Source: Hyphomicrobiales bacterium (lineage in GTDB: Bacteria; Pseudomonadota; Alphaproteobacteria; Rhizobiales; Rhizobiaceae). From it: a stretch of DNA of 64,000 nucleotides. The stretch spans positions 36,729 to 100,728 of the forward strand of contig UCCS01000018.1 in assembly GCA_900470965.1 (NCBI GenBank), given 5' to 3'. Each line of letters begins with the position of its first letter. Position 1 is the first letter of the stretch. The notes beneath the pieces were generated by a model. It was not told the origin of the DNA, did not search any database, and was given only the letters and a program-made list of their open reading frames with translations. Of this stretch, positions 28,134 to 36,456 are shown piece by piece. Both the position numbers and the translations under genes were made by a program.

Positions 28134-29273
28134 GCCTATCGACGCGACATCCGCATTGGCAAAAGCAAGCCTGAGGTAACGCTCTTGTCCCTCGCCGAAA
28201 TAGGCGCCGGGTAAACAAACGATTCCGGATTCCCTGGCGAGTTTTTCGGCCACCTCGGAAGACGATCGATCGGCGAAAGGGTGGCGAACAAAGGCGAAAT
28301 AGGCGCCGATCGCTCCAATCTCCCAGCCTGGCAGCTTGGACACGACCAGCCTAAGCGCATCCGCCCGGCGAGCGATCTCGGCACGGTTGCCGGCCCGCCA
28401 GTCGGCGAGCAACGGGATGGCCGATGCAACGGCGATCTGAGCCGAACGCGGTGCGCAGATCTGCATGTTGTCCATCACTTTCGCGATCTCGGCGACGAGT
28501 TTGGGTCCTGCCGTGATCGCACCCAGCCTGTGGCCAGGAATGCAGAAGGATTTCGAGAAACTGTAGAGAAGAACGAGCGTATCCTCCCAACCCGGCTCGG
28601 ACAGCATAGAGTGCGGCCGTCCGTAATCGGCGCCGAGGAAATCGCGATAGGTCTCATCGAGGATCAGCCAGGCGCCATATTTCCGGCAGAGAACGAAAAG
28701 CTCGTGAAGCAGCTCCGGCGGATACACTGCCCCGGTCGGATTGTTGGGTGTAACGACCGCCAGCATCTTCGCGCCGGCCGCAAGTGCCGCCTCGGCCGAA
28801 CGCGGATCGGGAAAGAACCCGTTGGCGGGATCGCAGTCGACCAATCGCCGCCCGATCCCCAGCATCGACAGCGTCGTGTCGTGATTGAAATAGAAGGGAT
28901 TGGTGAGCGCTACGGTATCGCCCGCGCCAGCAAGCGCGATCGCGGCACACATGAACGCCTGATTGCAGCCGGCCGTAATGTGGATATTGCCGGCGGAAAT
29001 GGCGGCGCCGTAAAGCTCGGCAATATGGGCAGCGTAGGTCTTGCGCAATAATGGCTCACCCTCGATCGGCCCGTATCCCGTCATCGCCTGTTGTCCGGCC
29101 GTCTCGCCGAGAAGCCGTAGCATCTCCGGATGTGCGGGATAGCCGGGTACGGCTTGCGACAGATCGATGAGTGGACCCTTCAGCCCTTTGTATTCACGGC
29201 CCCAGGCAACGACGGACGGAATGGGCGGGGCAGAAAGGCGGGAAACGAGCGGATTGAATTTTGCGGCGGTCAT
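28110..29273 (-). CDS. Class I/II PLP-dependent aminotransferase
   Basis: A 387-residue fold-type I aminotransferase. Visible are the N-terminal substrate region IDLSQAVPGYPAHPEMLRLL, the PLP-contacting TPNNPTGAVYPPE, LILDETYRDFL with the cofactor Asp, and the Schiff-base Lys in LLYSFSKSFCIPGHRLG. The C-terminal Arg is in ERYLRLAFAN. It converges with the flavin reductase gene and is divergent from the ureohydrolase gene across 90 bases. Substrate unknown; it might serve the same amino-acid pathway as the monooxygenase. Confidence 0.9.
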   Translation of the reverse strand: MTAAKFNPLVSRLSAPPIPSVVAWGREYKGLKGPLIDLSQAVPGYPAHPEMLRLLGETAGQQAMTGYGPIEGEPLLRKTYAAHIAELYGAAISAGNIHITAGCNQAFMCAAIALAGAGDTVALTNPFYFNHDTTLSMLGIGRRLVDCDPANGFFPDPRSAEAALAAGAKMLAVVTPNNPTGAVYPPELLHELFVLCRKYGAWLILDETYRDFLGADYGRPHSMLSEPGWEDTLVLLYSFSKSFCIPGHRLGAITAGPKLVAEIAKVMDNMQICAPRSAQIAVASAIPLLADWRAGNRAEIARRADALRLVVSKLPGWEIGAIGAYFAFVRHPFADRSSSEVAEKLARESGIVCLPGAYFGEGQERYLRLAFANADVASIGLLSERLF

Positions 29274-29363
29274 AGCGATTTCTCTTTGATCCCGATTGCT
29301 ACAACGATACCAATGGCTTTCTCAACCTCTTTGTTGGGCGAGACGAAACTGAAGCGGAGACGC

Positions 29364-30425
29364 ATGCCGATGGTGTGGGACAAAATGCGGCTTGAGCAGC
29401 TGCGCTCGGAGTTTGCGGACACCAATGGCGGCGAGATATTCGATGAGAAGTTTCGGAAAGTGGCGGAGAAGATCATCTCCAAAAATGGCACGCGACTGGC
29501 GCCATATTCTGGAGTGCCAACCTTCCTCAGCGCACCCTATATGCAGGTCGCTGCCGAAGAGCCGGACTTCGGCAATCTCCAGGTCGCAATCACCGGAATC
29601 CCGATGGATCTCGGTGTCACCAATCGCCCAGGTTCCCGTTTCGGACCGCGCGCACTTCGCGCCATCGAGAGGATCGGCCCGTACAATCACGTTCTCGCCA
29701 CGGCGCCGGTTTTTGATCTTCGGGTCGCCGACATCGGCGACGTTTCGTTCCAGAGCCGCTACCGGCTGGAGCTCAGCCACGACGACATCGAAAGGCGCAT
29801 TGGCCAAATCGTTGATGCCGGCGTCGCCCCGCTTTCCGTCGGAGGCGATCATTCGATCAGCCATCCGATTTTGAAGGCCATCGGCCGGCAACAACCAGTC
29901 GGCCTTATCCATATCGATGCCCATTGCGACACAAGCGGCGCATTCGATCGGACAAAGTTTCATCATGGCGGACCGTTCCGGAACGCTGTGCTGGACGGCG
30001 CACTCGACCCGACAAGGACAATCCAGATCGGCATCCGTGGCTCGGCCGAATATTTGTGGGAATTCTCCTATGCGTCGGGAATGACTGTGATCCATGCCGA
30101 AGAGATCAGCGGAATGGGGATCGCGGCGGTCGTCGCCAAGGCAAAATCCATCGTCGGCGACGGCCCGACCTATCTTTCCTTCGACGTTGACAGCCTCGAT
30201 CCGAGCTTTGCACCCGGCACGGGCACGCCTGAGGTCGGTGGATTGACCACGCGTGAGGTCCTTGAATTGATCCGCGGGCTGAAAGGTATAAACTTGGTGG
30301 GCGGCGACGTCGTCGAAGTTGCACCGCAATATGACGCAACGAGCAACACTGCACACGCCGCAGCGCAGGTGCTCTTCGAGATCCTGAGCCTGATGGTATT
30401 CAGCCCATCGATCGGCAGACGCTAA
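29364..30425 (+). CDS. Agmatinase/guanidinobutyrase-family ureohydrolase
   Basis: A 353-residue binuclear manganese ureohydrolase, splitting urea from agmatine or another guanidino acid. All three metal motifs are present: VGGDHSISHPILKA, HIDAHCDTSG and LSFDVDSLDPSFAPGTGTPE. Length is slightly above the 300-320 usual for SpeB, with a longer N-terminus (QVAAEEPDFGNLQVAITGIP begins the core). ATG 29364 has GGAG five bases upstream; the open frame extends to 29130 but over the divergent aminotransferase. Possible substrates include agmatine, guanidinobutyrate and guanidinopropionate; the sequence does not decide. No urease or transporter specific to it is adjacent. Confidence 0.87.
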   Translation: MPMVWDKMRLEQLRSEFADTNGGEIFDEKFRKVAEKIISKNGTRLAPYSGVPTFLSAPYMQVAAEEPDFGNLQVAITGIPMDLGVTNRPGSRFGPRALRAIERIGPYNHVLATAPVFDLRVADIGDVSFQSRYRLELSHDDIERRIGQIVDAGVAPLSVGGDHSISHPILKAIGRQQPVGLIHIDAHCDTSGAFDRTKFHHGGPFRNAVLDGALDPTRTIQIGIRGSAEYLWEFSYASGMTVIHAEEISGMGIAAVVAKAKSIVGDGPTYLSFDVDSLDPSFAPGTGTPEVGGLTTREVLELIRGLKGINLVGGDVVEVAPQYDATSNTAHAAAQVLFEILSLMVFSPSIGRR

Positions 30426-30643
30426 GCATTCTGTTCAACGAATGCGAGGTATGCGGGCAAGTCTCCAGGCCAAGCTGTTGAGTGCCAATGACCGGTAAAG
30501 GCAGCATCGCTATAGGCAACTGCTATGGCTGAAAAGCTCAAGAGCTCGCGGATCGGATCTACCCCGGTTCTGGCGGACGTGTCAGGCTACTGCATGGCGC
30601 GGAATTATCCCGAGCGGCAATCACCGGAGCAGGACAGAGTGGC

Positions 30644-31507
30644 TCAATACTGCGTGAAATCGCCCGATTCCGACTGAAGCAGCGTCAGCGGATAACGCGC
30701 GGGATGATGGACCAGCGCCGTCAGGTTGACCGGGCGGTTGCGATCGTCAAAAGCGATCTGATCCACGGTGAGAACCGCGGCTGGCGGAGGCAGCTCGAGC
30801 ATCGCAGCCTCCTCATCCGTCGCAAGGCGCGCGCTCAGCGTTGTCTGCCCGCGTTTCGGATGAATGCGATAGCGCTCGCGAAGCTCGCCGTAGAGCGACC
30901 GGTTGGCAACGGTCCAGTCGAGATCAAGCAGGCCCGAAACGCGGGCCGCCGGGATCCAATCGGTCTGGACAACAGCAGGTATGTTGTCGAGAAGACGAAG
31001 CCGCGACAACAGAACCACCTCGGCGCCGGGTGCAAGGAAAAGCGGGCGGCTCACCTCAAGCGGCGCATGCACGATGCTGGCCCCGATCAGCCTATGGCCA
31101 GGACTTCGCCCGTTCGCTATGGCGATGCTGGTGAAGCTTTTCAGAACCTGGAGCTCGAAGCCGCCACCACGCTCGGCGACGTAAAGTCCTTTTCCCGGCT
31201 GGCTGTGTATGACGCCTTGTTGGATCAATTCTCGCACAGCATGGCGCACGGTGATCCGGCTGACATTATAGAGATCAACGAGTTCGCGTTCTGATGGCAG
31301 CTTGCCGCGCAACGGCAGCTTGCCGTCGCGGATAGATGCCAAAAGGGCTTCGTAGACCTGCTTGTGCAAAGGGCGAGGGTCATTCCGGTCGATGCCGCCC
31401 TTTGGCGCGACGAGTGGTGCCGGAGCTTGCTGCATCTTCGAAATCCGATCCTGTGCGGAGCACTCTTGCCGTTTTGCATCTTCGACGCAAACGTCGGCAA
31501 AGTCCAT
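30644..31507 (-). CDS. GntR-family regulator (HutC/UTRA) of the adjacent sugar transporter
   Basis: About 287 residues. The winged helix is PLHKQVYEALLASIRDGKLP, then LPSERELVDLYNVSRITVRH and GVIHSQPGKGLYV; the UTRA domain runs from VLKSFTSIAIANG to VDQIAFDDRNRPVNLTALVH. The N-terminal boundary is uncertain: ATG 31525, 31507 and 31435 are in frame. 31507 is given because 31525 would lie within the operator-like palindrome at 31517-31532, while 31435 would place the start just ahead of the HTH. The frame remains open far upstream, antisense to the transporter gene, and that part is not coding. Divergent from a CUT1 binding-protein gene. Confidence 0.83.
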   Translation of the reverse strand: MDFADVCVEDAKRQECSAQDRISKMQQAPAPLVAPKGGIDRNDPRPLHKQVYEALLASIRDGKLPLRGKLPSERELVDLYNVSRITVRHAVRELIQQGVIHSQPGKGLYVAERGGGFELQVLKSFTSIAIANGRSPGHRLIGASIVHAPLEVSRPLFLAPGAEVVLLSRLRLLDNIPAVVQTDWIPAARVSGLLDLDWTVANRSLYGELRERYRIHPKRGQTTLSARLATDEEAAMLELPPPAAVLTVDQIAFDDRNRPVNLTALVHHPARYPLTLLQSESGDFTQY

Positions 31508-31508
31508 G

Positions 31509-31540
31509 TTGACATGACTGGTCATAACCAGTCCTATTGG
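31509..31540 (+). promoter_or_regulatory. Promoter with dre-like GntR operator
   Basis: ACTGGTCATAACCAGT (31517-31532) is a perfect 6-bp inverted repeat around CATA. It is strikingly like the ACTGGT-N4-ACCAGT sites bound by HutC/NagR/DasR regulators of amino-sugar genes. TTGACA at 31509-31514 lies just upstream, so bound repressor would sit between -35 and a weak -10 (about 31533-31538). It lies between the divergent GntR gene and the binding-protein gene at 31601. Function inferred. Confidence 0.6.
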
Positions 31541-31600
31541 AAACAAGGAGACAGAGAGCTCCGCGTGATGCCGAAGCGTTATCAACGAAGGGAACAATCG

Positions 31601-32857
31601 ATGCTGAAGAAAAGCCTTGTCGCATTGGCGATATCTGCAGCCCTCTGGGGTGGCAGCGCGCATGCCGAAACCATTTCCGTGTTTTGCTCGCCAACGGAAT
31701 TCGAGCTCTGCACGAACGTTGCCAACGCCTGGAAGGAAAAGACGGGCAACGAGGCCAAGATCAACAAGATGCCCGCGCTTCTGGACGATGCGATCCCGAT
31801 CTATCAACAGTTGCTCGCCGCCAAATCCAAGGACGTCGACGTCCTTTTCCTCGATGTGATCTGGCTCGGCATGTTCAAGAGTAACCTGCTCGATCTCAAG
31901 GCAATGATCCCGCAGGCAGACCAGGACAAGCATTTCGCCTCGACACTCAATGCGGCCAAGCTTGACGGCAATCTCATTGCCATGCCTGCCTATATGGACG
32001 TCGGGCTCATGTTCTACCGCAAAGACCTGCTCGAAAAATACGGCAAGACGGCGCCCAAGACCTGGGACGAGCTTGCTGCCACCGCCAAGGAAATTCAGGA
32101 CAAGGAACGGGCTGCAGGCTCGGCCGACATGTGGGGTTATGCCTGGCAGGCCAAGAGCTATGAAGGCCTGACCTGCGACGCGATCGAGCTTGTTGCTTCC
32201 AACGGTGGCGGCACCATCATTTCTGACGACGGAAAGGTGACTATCGACAATCCGCAGGCTGCCGAGGCGCTCGAAAAGGCGAAGGGCTGGATTGGCTCGA
32301 TCAGCCCCGAGGGCGTCCTCAACTATGATGAGGAGCAGTCGCGCGCCGTCTTCGAATCCGGCAACGCGGTCTTCCATCGCAATTGGCCCTATGTCTGGGG
32401 TACCTCCCATGAAAAGGGGAGCAATATCGTCGACAAGGTCGGCGTGATGCCTCTGCCGGTCGGCAAGGAAGGCGAAAAGTCGAGCGGATGCCTTGGCCCA
32501 ATGTATTATGGCGTCAACAAATACAGCGCCAAGCCCGAGGTGGCGGCCGACTTTGTGAACTTCATCACCGGCCCCGATATGCAGAAGATGCGCGCGCTGA
32601 AGGCGGCCCTCAACCCGTCGATCCAGGCGCTCTACAGCGATCCGGACGTTCTGGAGAAGATACCCTTCCTCAAGGATAACCAGCAGGCCTTTGCCGATAG
32701 CGCCGTGCGCCCGTCCGGCTACACTGGCACCAGCTACAACCGCGTTTCGCAGGCTTTCTACCGTTCGGTTCACGACATGCTTTCCGGCGGTGCCGAGGTC
32801 AAGTCCAGCCTGACGCCGCTGGCCGGTCGGCTCGAGAAACTGAAGGAAAGCCGCTGA
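31601..32857 (+). CDS. Family-1 (CUT1) sugar-binding periplasmic protein
   Basis: A 418-residue extracellular solute-binding protein. It has a signal peptide (MLKKSLVALAISAALWGGSAHA, cleavage before ETIS). Family features are VDVLFLDVIWLGMF, LIAMPAYMDVGLMFYRKDLL, YGKTAPKTWDELAATAKEI, and AVFHRNWPYVWG with its ligand-stacking Trp and Tyr. ATG 31601 follows GAAGGGA. A perfect 9-bp hairpin lies 50 bases after the stop, before the ATPase gene. It resembles ThuE/AglE-like disaccharide receptors in general form, but the operator type and the terminal acetyltransferase leave an amino-sugar ligand open. Confidence 0.9.
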   Translation: MLKKSLVALAISAALWGGSAHAETISVFCSPTEFELCTNVANAWKEKTGNEAKINKMPALLDDAIPIYQQLLAAKSKDVDVLFLDVIWLGMFKSNLLDLKAMIPQADQDKHFASTLNAAKLDGNLIAMPAYMDVGLMFYRKDLLEKYGKTAPKTWDELAATAKEIQDKERAAGSADMWGYAWQAKSYEGLTCDAIELVASNGGGTIISDDGKVTIDNPQAAEALEKAKGWIGSISPEGVLNYDEEQSRAVFESGNAVFHRNWPYVWGTSHEKGSNIVDKVGVMPLPVGKEGEKSSGCLGPMYYGVNKYSAKPEVAADFVNFITGPDMQKMRALKAALNPSIQALYSDPDVLEKIPFLKDNQQAFADSAVRPSGYTGTSYNRVSQAFYRSVHDMLSGGAEVKSSLTPLAGRLEKLKESR

Positions 32858-32906
32858 CGCTCTTCGGATTTCCGGCGGCGGGAACGCGGCCGGAACGCGT
32901 CACTGC

Positions 32907-32930
32907 CTCGCCACCAATCACGGTGGCGAG
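32907..32930 (+). terminator. Hairpin between binding-protein and ATPase genes
   Basis: CTCGCCACC and GGTGGCGAG form a perfect 9-bp stem around AATCAC. It has no T-run and is placed just after the receptor gene, as for mRNA processing or partial termination that raises the receptor-to-transporter ratio. Confidence 0.5.
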
Positions 32931-32961
32931 CCCTCTGCCGTCTCATACCCTCAGGTGAAAA

Positions 32962-34056
32962 ATGGCATCGGTTTCGCTCGAATCCGTTTCGAAGAATTTC
33001 GGTACACATGCTGTTATCCAGAATGTTGACCTGCAGATCATCGACGGCGAGTTTGTCGTTTTCGTCGGTCCCTCCGGTTGCGGCAAGTCAACGCTTTTGC
33101 GCATCGTCGCCGGCCTGATCTCCGCATCGAAGGGTGTGGTGAGGATAGGCGGCGACGACGTGACTGATGTGCCTGCCTCCAAGAGAGGCGTAGCCTTCGT
33201 CTTCCAGTCTTACGCGCTCTATCCGCATATGAACGTTGCGCGCAATATCGGCTTCGCGCTTGAGACCCTCGGCATGAACAGGGCCGCTATCAGCGAGAAG
33301 GTGCGGTCGGTCGCACGAATGCTGAAGGTCGATCATCTGCTCGAACGCCGGCCGCGCGAACTGTCCGGCGGACAGCGCCAGCGCGTGGCAATCGGGCGCG
33401 CCTTGGTGCGCCAGCCCGAAATCTTCCTCTTCGATGAGCCGCTGTCCAATCTCGACTCGGATCTGCGCATGGAGATGCGCATGGAGATCGCCAAGCTCCA
33501 CGACGATCTGAAGACGACAATGATCTATGTGACCCATGACCAATCGGAAGCGATGACGCTTGCCGACCGGATCGTCGTTCTCAATCACGGACGCATTGAG
33601 CAGGTCGGCACGCCGAAGGAACTCTACCACACTCCTGACAACCGGTTTGTCGCAGGCTTCATCGGCAGTCCCCGCATGAACTTCCTGCCCGTGCAGACAA
33701 CATCGGCCAAAGTGAGCGGACCGGGTGGCCTCGTCATCGATGCGGACACCGAGGGCCAGGCAGTGACCGAGATCGGCATACGGTCGGAAGCGATCCGGCT
33801 GGTGGCGGCAGGGGACGGACGAATGACCTGCGTGCTCGAACGTATCGAGGATCTTGGCCACGAGCATTTCGCCTATTGCCGCATCAACGGTGACGTCATC
33901 TGGGTCGTCCGCGTCAATGTCGAGCCGCCGAGGGAACTGATCGGCAAGGCGGTCGGCCTGAATTTCCAGGACGCCTCGATCTTTGCATTCGCCGCCGACG
34001 GAAGACGGCTCATTCTCAACCGCCAGGTCGGCGTGACCGAAGGAGCGCGGCAATGA
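32962..34056 (+). CDS. CUT1 sugar ABC transporter ATP-binding protein (MalK/UgpC family)
   Basis: A 364-residue ATPase. Walker A is VGPSGCGKSTLLRIVAGL, Q-loop VFQSYALYPHMNVARN, signature LSGGQRQRVAIGRALV, Walker B LFDEPLSNLDSDL and the switch VTHDQSEAM. A C-terminal TOBE/OB regulatory domain follows (about 240-364: VAGFIGSPRMNFLPV, IGIRSEAIRLV). The stop overlaps the next permease (ATGA). Confidence 0.93.
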   Translation: MASVSLESVSKNFGTHAVIQNVDLQIIDGEFVVFVGPSGCGKSTLLRIVAGLISASKGVVRIGGDDVTDVPASKRGVAFVFQSYALYPHMNVARNIGFALETLGMNRAAISEKVRSVARMLKVDHLLERRPRELSGGQRQRVAIGRALVRQPEIFLFDEPLSNLDSDLRMEMRMEIAKLHDDLKTTMIYVTHDQSEAMTLADRIVVLNHGRIEQVGTPKELYHTPDNRFVAGFIGSPRMNFLPVQTTSAKVSGPGGLVIDADTEGQAVTEIGIRSEAIRLVAAGDGRMTCVLERIEDLGHEHFAYCRINGDVIWVVRVNVEPPRELIGKAVGLNFQDASIFAFAADGRRLILNRQVGVTEGARQ

Positions 34057-34943
34057 GTGCCCGGCTCGCCCGCCGCGACCATCGTGCGGCCTGGCTGTTT
34101 CTGCTGCCGGTCATCGTCGTCATGCTGGTCGTCGCCCTCTGGCCGCTCGGCCGCACCTTCTTCTTCGCCTTCACCGATGCCTATCTTGACGATCCGTCAG
34201 TCTATTCAATGACAGGGGTCGACAACTTCCTTGAGGTCATCAACGATCGCAGCTGGTGGATTGCCGTCAAGAACACGCTGATCTTCACGGTCATCTCGGT
34301 CGCGATCGAGACGGTTCTCGGCCTGGCGATAGCGCTTCTCGTCAATGAAGCCATTCCGGGCCGAGGGCTGGCGCGCGCCGCCATCCTCGTGCCCTGGGCG
34401 ATCCCGGTCGTTGTCTCGACGAAGATCTGGGAATGGATGTTGAACGACCAGTTCGGCGTTATCAATAAGCTCCTCATCGGGCTCGGCCTCATCGATCATG
34501 GTATTCCCTGGACGGCGAGCGGTTCGCTGCTGATGGGCGTCGTGATCTTCGTCGACGTGTGGATGACAACCCCGTTCATGGTTCTGCTCATCCTGGCGGG
34601 CCTGCAACTGATATCCTCGGAGATATTCGAGGCAGCGGAGGTCGATGGCATTCCGGCATGGAAGCGCTTCTGGTCGATCACCCTGCCGATGCTGCGCCCG
34701 GCGATCGGCGTAGCGGTCCTCTTCCGCGTCCTCGATGCACTCAGGATGTTCGACCTTGCCTATGTGATGGCGGCGAGCAACGAAAGCGTGATGACCGTCT
34801 CCATCTACGCGCGCGACCGGCTGATCAGCTTCCAGGAGCTCGGCATCGGCTCGGCGGCATCGACCTGGGTCTTCCTGCTCGTCGCGCTTGTCGCCATCAT
34901 CATCATCGGGGTCCTTCGCCTCGACAGAGCCGCGGGGACCTGA
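34053..34943 (+). CDS. CUT1 sugar ABC transporter permease (MalF type)
   Basis: A 296-residue membrane permease with an N-terminal hydrophobic anchor (AWLFLLPVIVVMLVVALWPL) and about six helices. The EAA loop is EIFEAAEVDGIPAWKRFWSI, which docks to the ATPase. Its start overlaps the ATPase stop. Confidence 0.92.
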   Translation: MSARLARRDHRAAWLFLLPVIVVMLVVALWPLGRTFFFAFTDAYLDDPSVYSMTGVDNFLEVINDRSWWIAVKNTLIFTVISVAIETVLGLAIALLVNEAIPGRGLARAAILVPWAIPVVVSTKIWEWMLNDQFGVINKLLIGLGLIDHGIPWTASGSLLMGVVIFVDVWMTTPFMVLLILAGLQLISSEIFEAAEVDGIPAWKRFWSITLPMLRPAIGVAVLFRVLDALRMFDLAYVMAASNESVMTVSIYARDRLISFQELGIGSAASTWVFLLVALVAIIIIGVLRLDRAAGT

Positions 34944-34948
34944 GCGAC

Positions 34949-35827
34949 ATGGCCGATGCAAGCATCCCGAAGACCGTGCGCAAGCCTGCCTCCTACTTCC
35001 GTATGCGGCGGCGCGCCGTGCGAAGCCTGCAGGTCCTGGCTCTTCTGCTCGTCCTGTTCTACACGCTGTTTCCCTATTACTGGGCCTTCGTTTCCTCGAC
35101 GAAGCAAGGTTCGGCGCTCTATCAATCCGCGCTGATGCCGGCGTTCGACTTCACCTACTATCGCCAGTTGATCGACAATCCTGTTTTCATGGGCTCGCTT
35201 ATGAACTCGGCCTATGTCGCGGTCTCAACCACGTTCCTGTCGCTCGTCATCGGGCTCAGCGCCGCTTATGCGCTGGGGCGCATCGACTTTCCGCAACGGC
35301 GCACTATCCTGATGATCGTGCTGATGATCTCGATCTTTCCGCAGGTCGTCGTTCTCTCCGGCATGTTCGAGCTGATCAACTGGATGGGTCTGTTTAACCG
35401 GCCAAGCGCGCTCGTCCTCACCTATCTCCTGTCGACCGTGCCCTTCACGACCTGGATCCTGACCACCTTCATCCGCGAGTTTCCGCGGGAGTTGGAAGAG
35501 GCTGCGATCATCGACGGCTGCTCACATTTTAGAATTCTGACGAAGATCCTGCTGCCGCTGATGGGACCCTCGCTCGCCAGCACGGGCATTCTTGCCTTCA
35601 TTCTGGCATGGAACGAGTTTCTCTTCGCGCTGACCTTCACCCTGACGGACGAGAACCGGACCGTGCCGGTTGCGATCGGCCTGATCGCAGGCAATACCCG
35701 GTACGAATATCCGTTCGGTCAGATCATGGCCGCGTCCGTTACCGTGACGCTACCGCTGATCATCATCGTATTGATCTTCCAGAGACGGATCGTTGCCGGC
35801 CTAACGGCAGGCGCCATCAAAGGCTGA
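34949..35827 (+). CDS. CUT1 sugar ABC transporter permease (MalG type)
   Basis: A 292-residue permease. It has ALLLVLFYTLFPYYWAFVSS as the first helix, EAA loop ELEEAAIIDGCSHFRILTKI and the MalG-like C-terminus FQRRIVAGLTAGAIKG. ATG 34949 lies 5 bases after the MalF-type gene. A longer upstream frame runs inside the preceding gene and is not coding. The acetyltransferase gene follows after 14 bases. Confidence 0.92.
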   Translation: MADASIPKTVRKPASYFRMRRRAVRSLQVLALLLVLFYTLFPYYWAFVSSTKQGSALYQSALMPAFDFTYYRQLIDNPVFMGSLMNSAYVAVSTTFLSLVIGLSAAYALGRIDFPQRRTILMIVLMISIFPQVVVLSGMFELINWMGLFNRPSALVLTYLLSTVPFTTWILTTFIREFPRELEEAAIIDGCSHFRILTKILLPLMGPSLASTGILAFILAWNEFLFALTFTLTDENRTVPVAIGLIAGNTRYEYPFGQIMAASVTVTLPLIIIVLIFQRRIVAGLTAGAIKG

Positions 35828-35841
35828 CAAAGGAATAAACC

Positions 35842-36345
35842 ATGGACATGCTGGTAAAACTCTACGAGCTGAAGGCCGATCCTGAACTTAATGCGCGCAT
35901 CGCCGAGCAGGACATCACCATCCGGCGCGTCCTTGCGCCGGAGTTAAACGCTCTGACCGCCTGGATCGAGCCGCGCTTTGGCTCCGGCTGGGTCGCGGAA
36001 GCGACGGTTGCCACGATGCGCCAGCCGCCCACTTGCTTCATCGCAATCCAGAACGACGTACTCATCGGCTTTGCCTGTCACGAGGCAACCGCGAAAGGCT
36101 TCTTCGGGCCGACCGGCGTCGATACGGTCGCCCGCGGCAAAGGTGTTGGCCAGGCTCTGCTGCTGACCACACTTCTCGATATGTACGCGCAGGGGTATGC
36201 CTACGGGGTAATCGGGGGCGCCGGTCCAATGGAGTTCTATCGTCGAAGCGTCGGGGCAGTTCCGATCGAAGGCTCGGAACCAGGCATCTATCGCGGCATG
36301 TTGCCGCTTGCCGAGCCGAAAGGCATTTCGGAATCGGGCCACTAG
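35842..36345 (+). CDS. GNAT-family N-acetyltransferase at end of transporter operon
   Basis: A 167-residue acetyltransferase. The acetyl-CoA pyrophosphate loop reads VARGKGVGQALLLTTL (R/Q-x-x-G-x-G/A), preceded by the beta strand FIAIQNDVLIGFACHE and followed by GYAYGVIGGAGPMEFYRRSVG. It starts 14 bases after the last permease and is followed by a bidirectional terminator, so it belongs to the transporter operon. An acetyltransferase here would fit modification of an imported amino-containing compound; the actual acceptor is unknown. Confidence 0.85.
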   Translation: MDMLVKLYELKADPELNARIAEQDITIRRVLAPELNALTAWIEPRFGSGWVAEATVATMRQPPTCFIAIQNDVLIGFACHEATAKGFFGPTGVDTVARGKGVGQALLLTTLLDMYAQGYAYGVIGGAGPMEFYRRSVGAVPIEGSEPGIYRGMLPLAEPKGISESGH

Positions 36346-36425
36346 GTCTGGTCGAGGCACCCACAAGAGACAGTCGCAAAGGTCGCGCCGACGAGCGCTT
36401 GCGTTGCACTTTACTTTCCACAAAT

Positions 36426-36454
36426 AAAAAGGGGCGGCATCGTGCCGCCCCTTT
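36426..36454. terminator. Bidirectional rho-independent terminator
   Basis: AAAAA, then GGGGCGGCA (36431-36439), a TCG loop and TGCCGCCCC (36443-36451), then TTT. The A-run and T-run on both sides let it serve both the transporter operon (+, stop 36345) and the convergent SH3-protein gene (-, stop 36457). Confidence 0.85.
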
Positions 36455-36456
36455 AA

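Noticed and set aside
31508..32773. Extension of the GntR frame (minus strand) over the binding-protein gene
   Set aside because: The extension is antisense to a well-supported signal-peptide-bearing receptor and has no GntR-like sequence; the regulator starts near 31507 or 31435.
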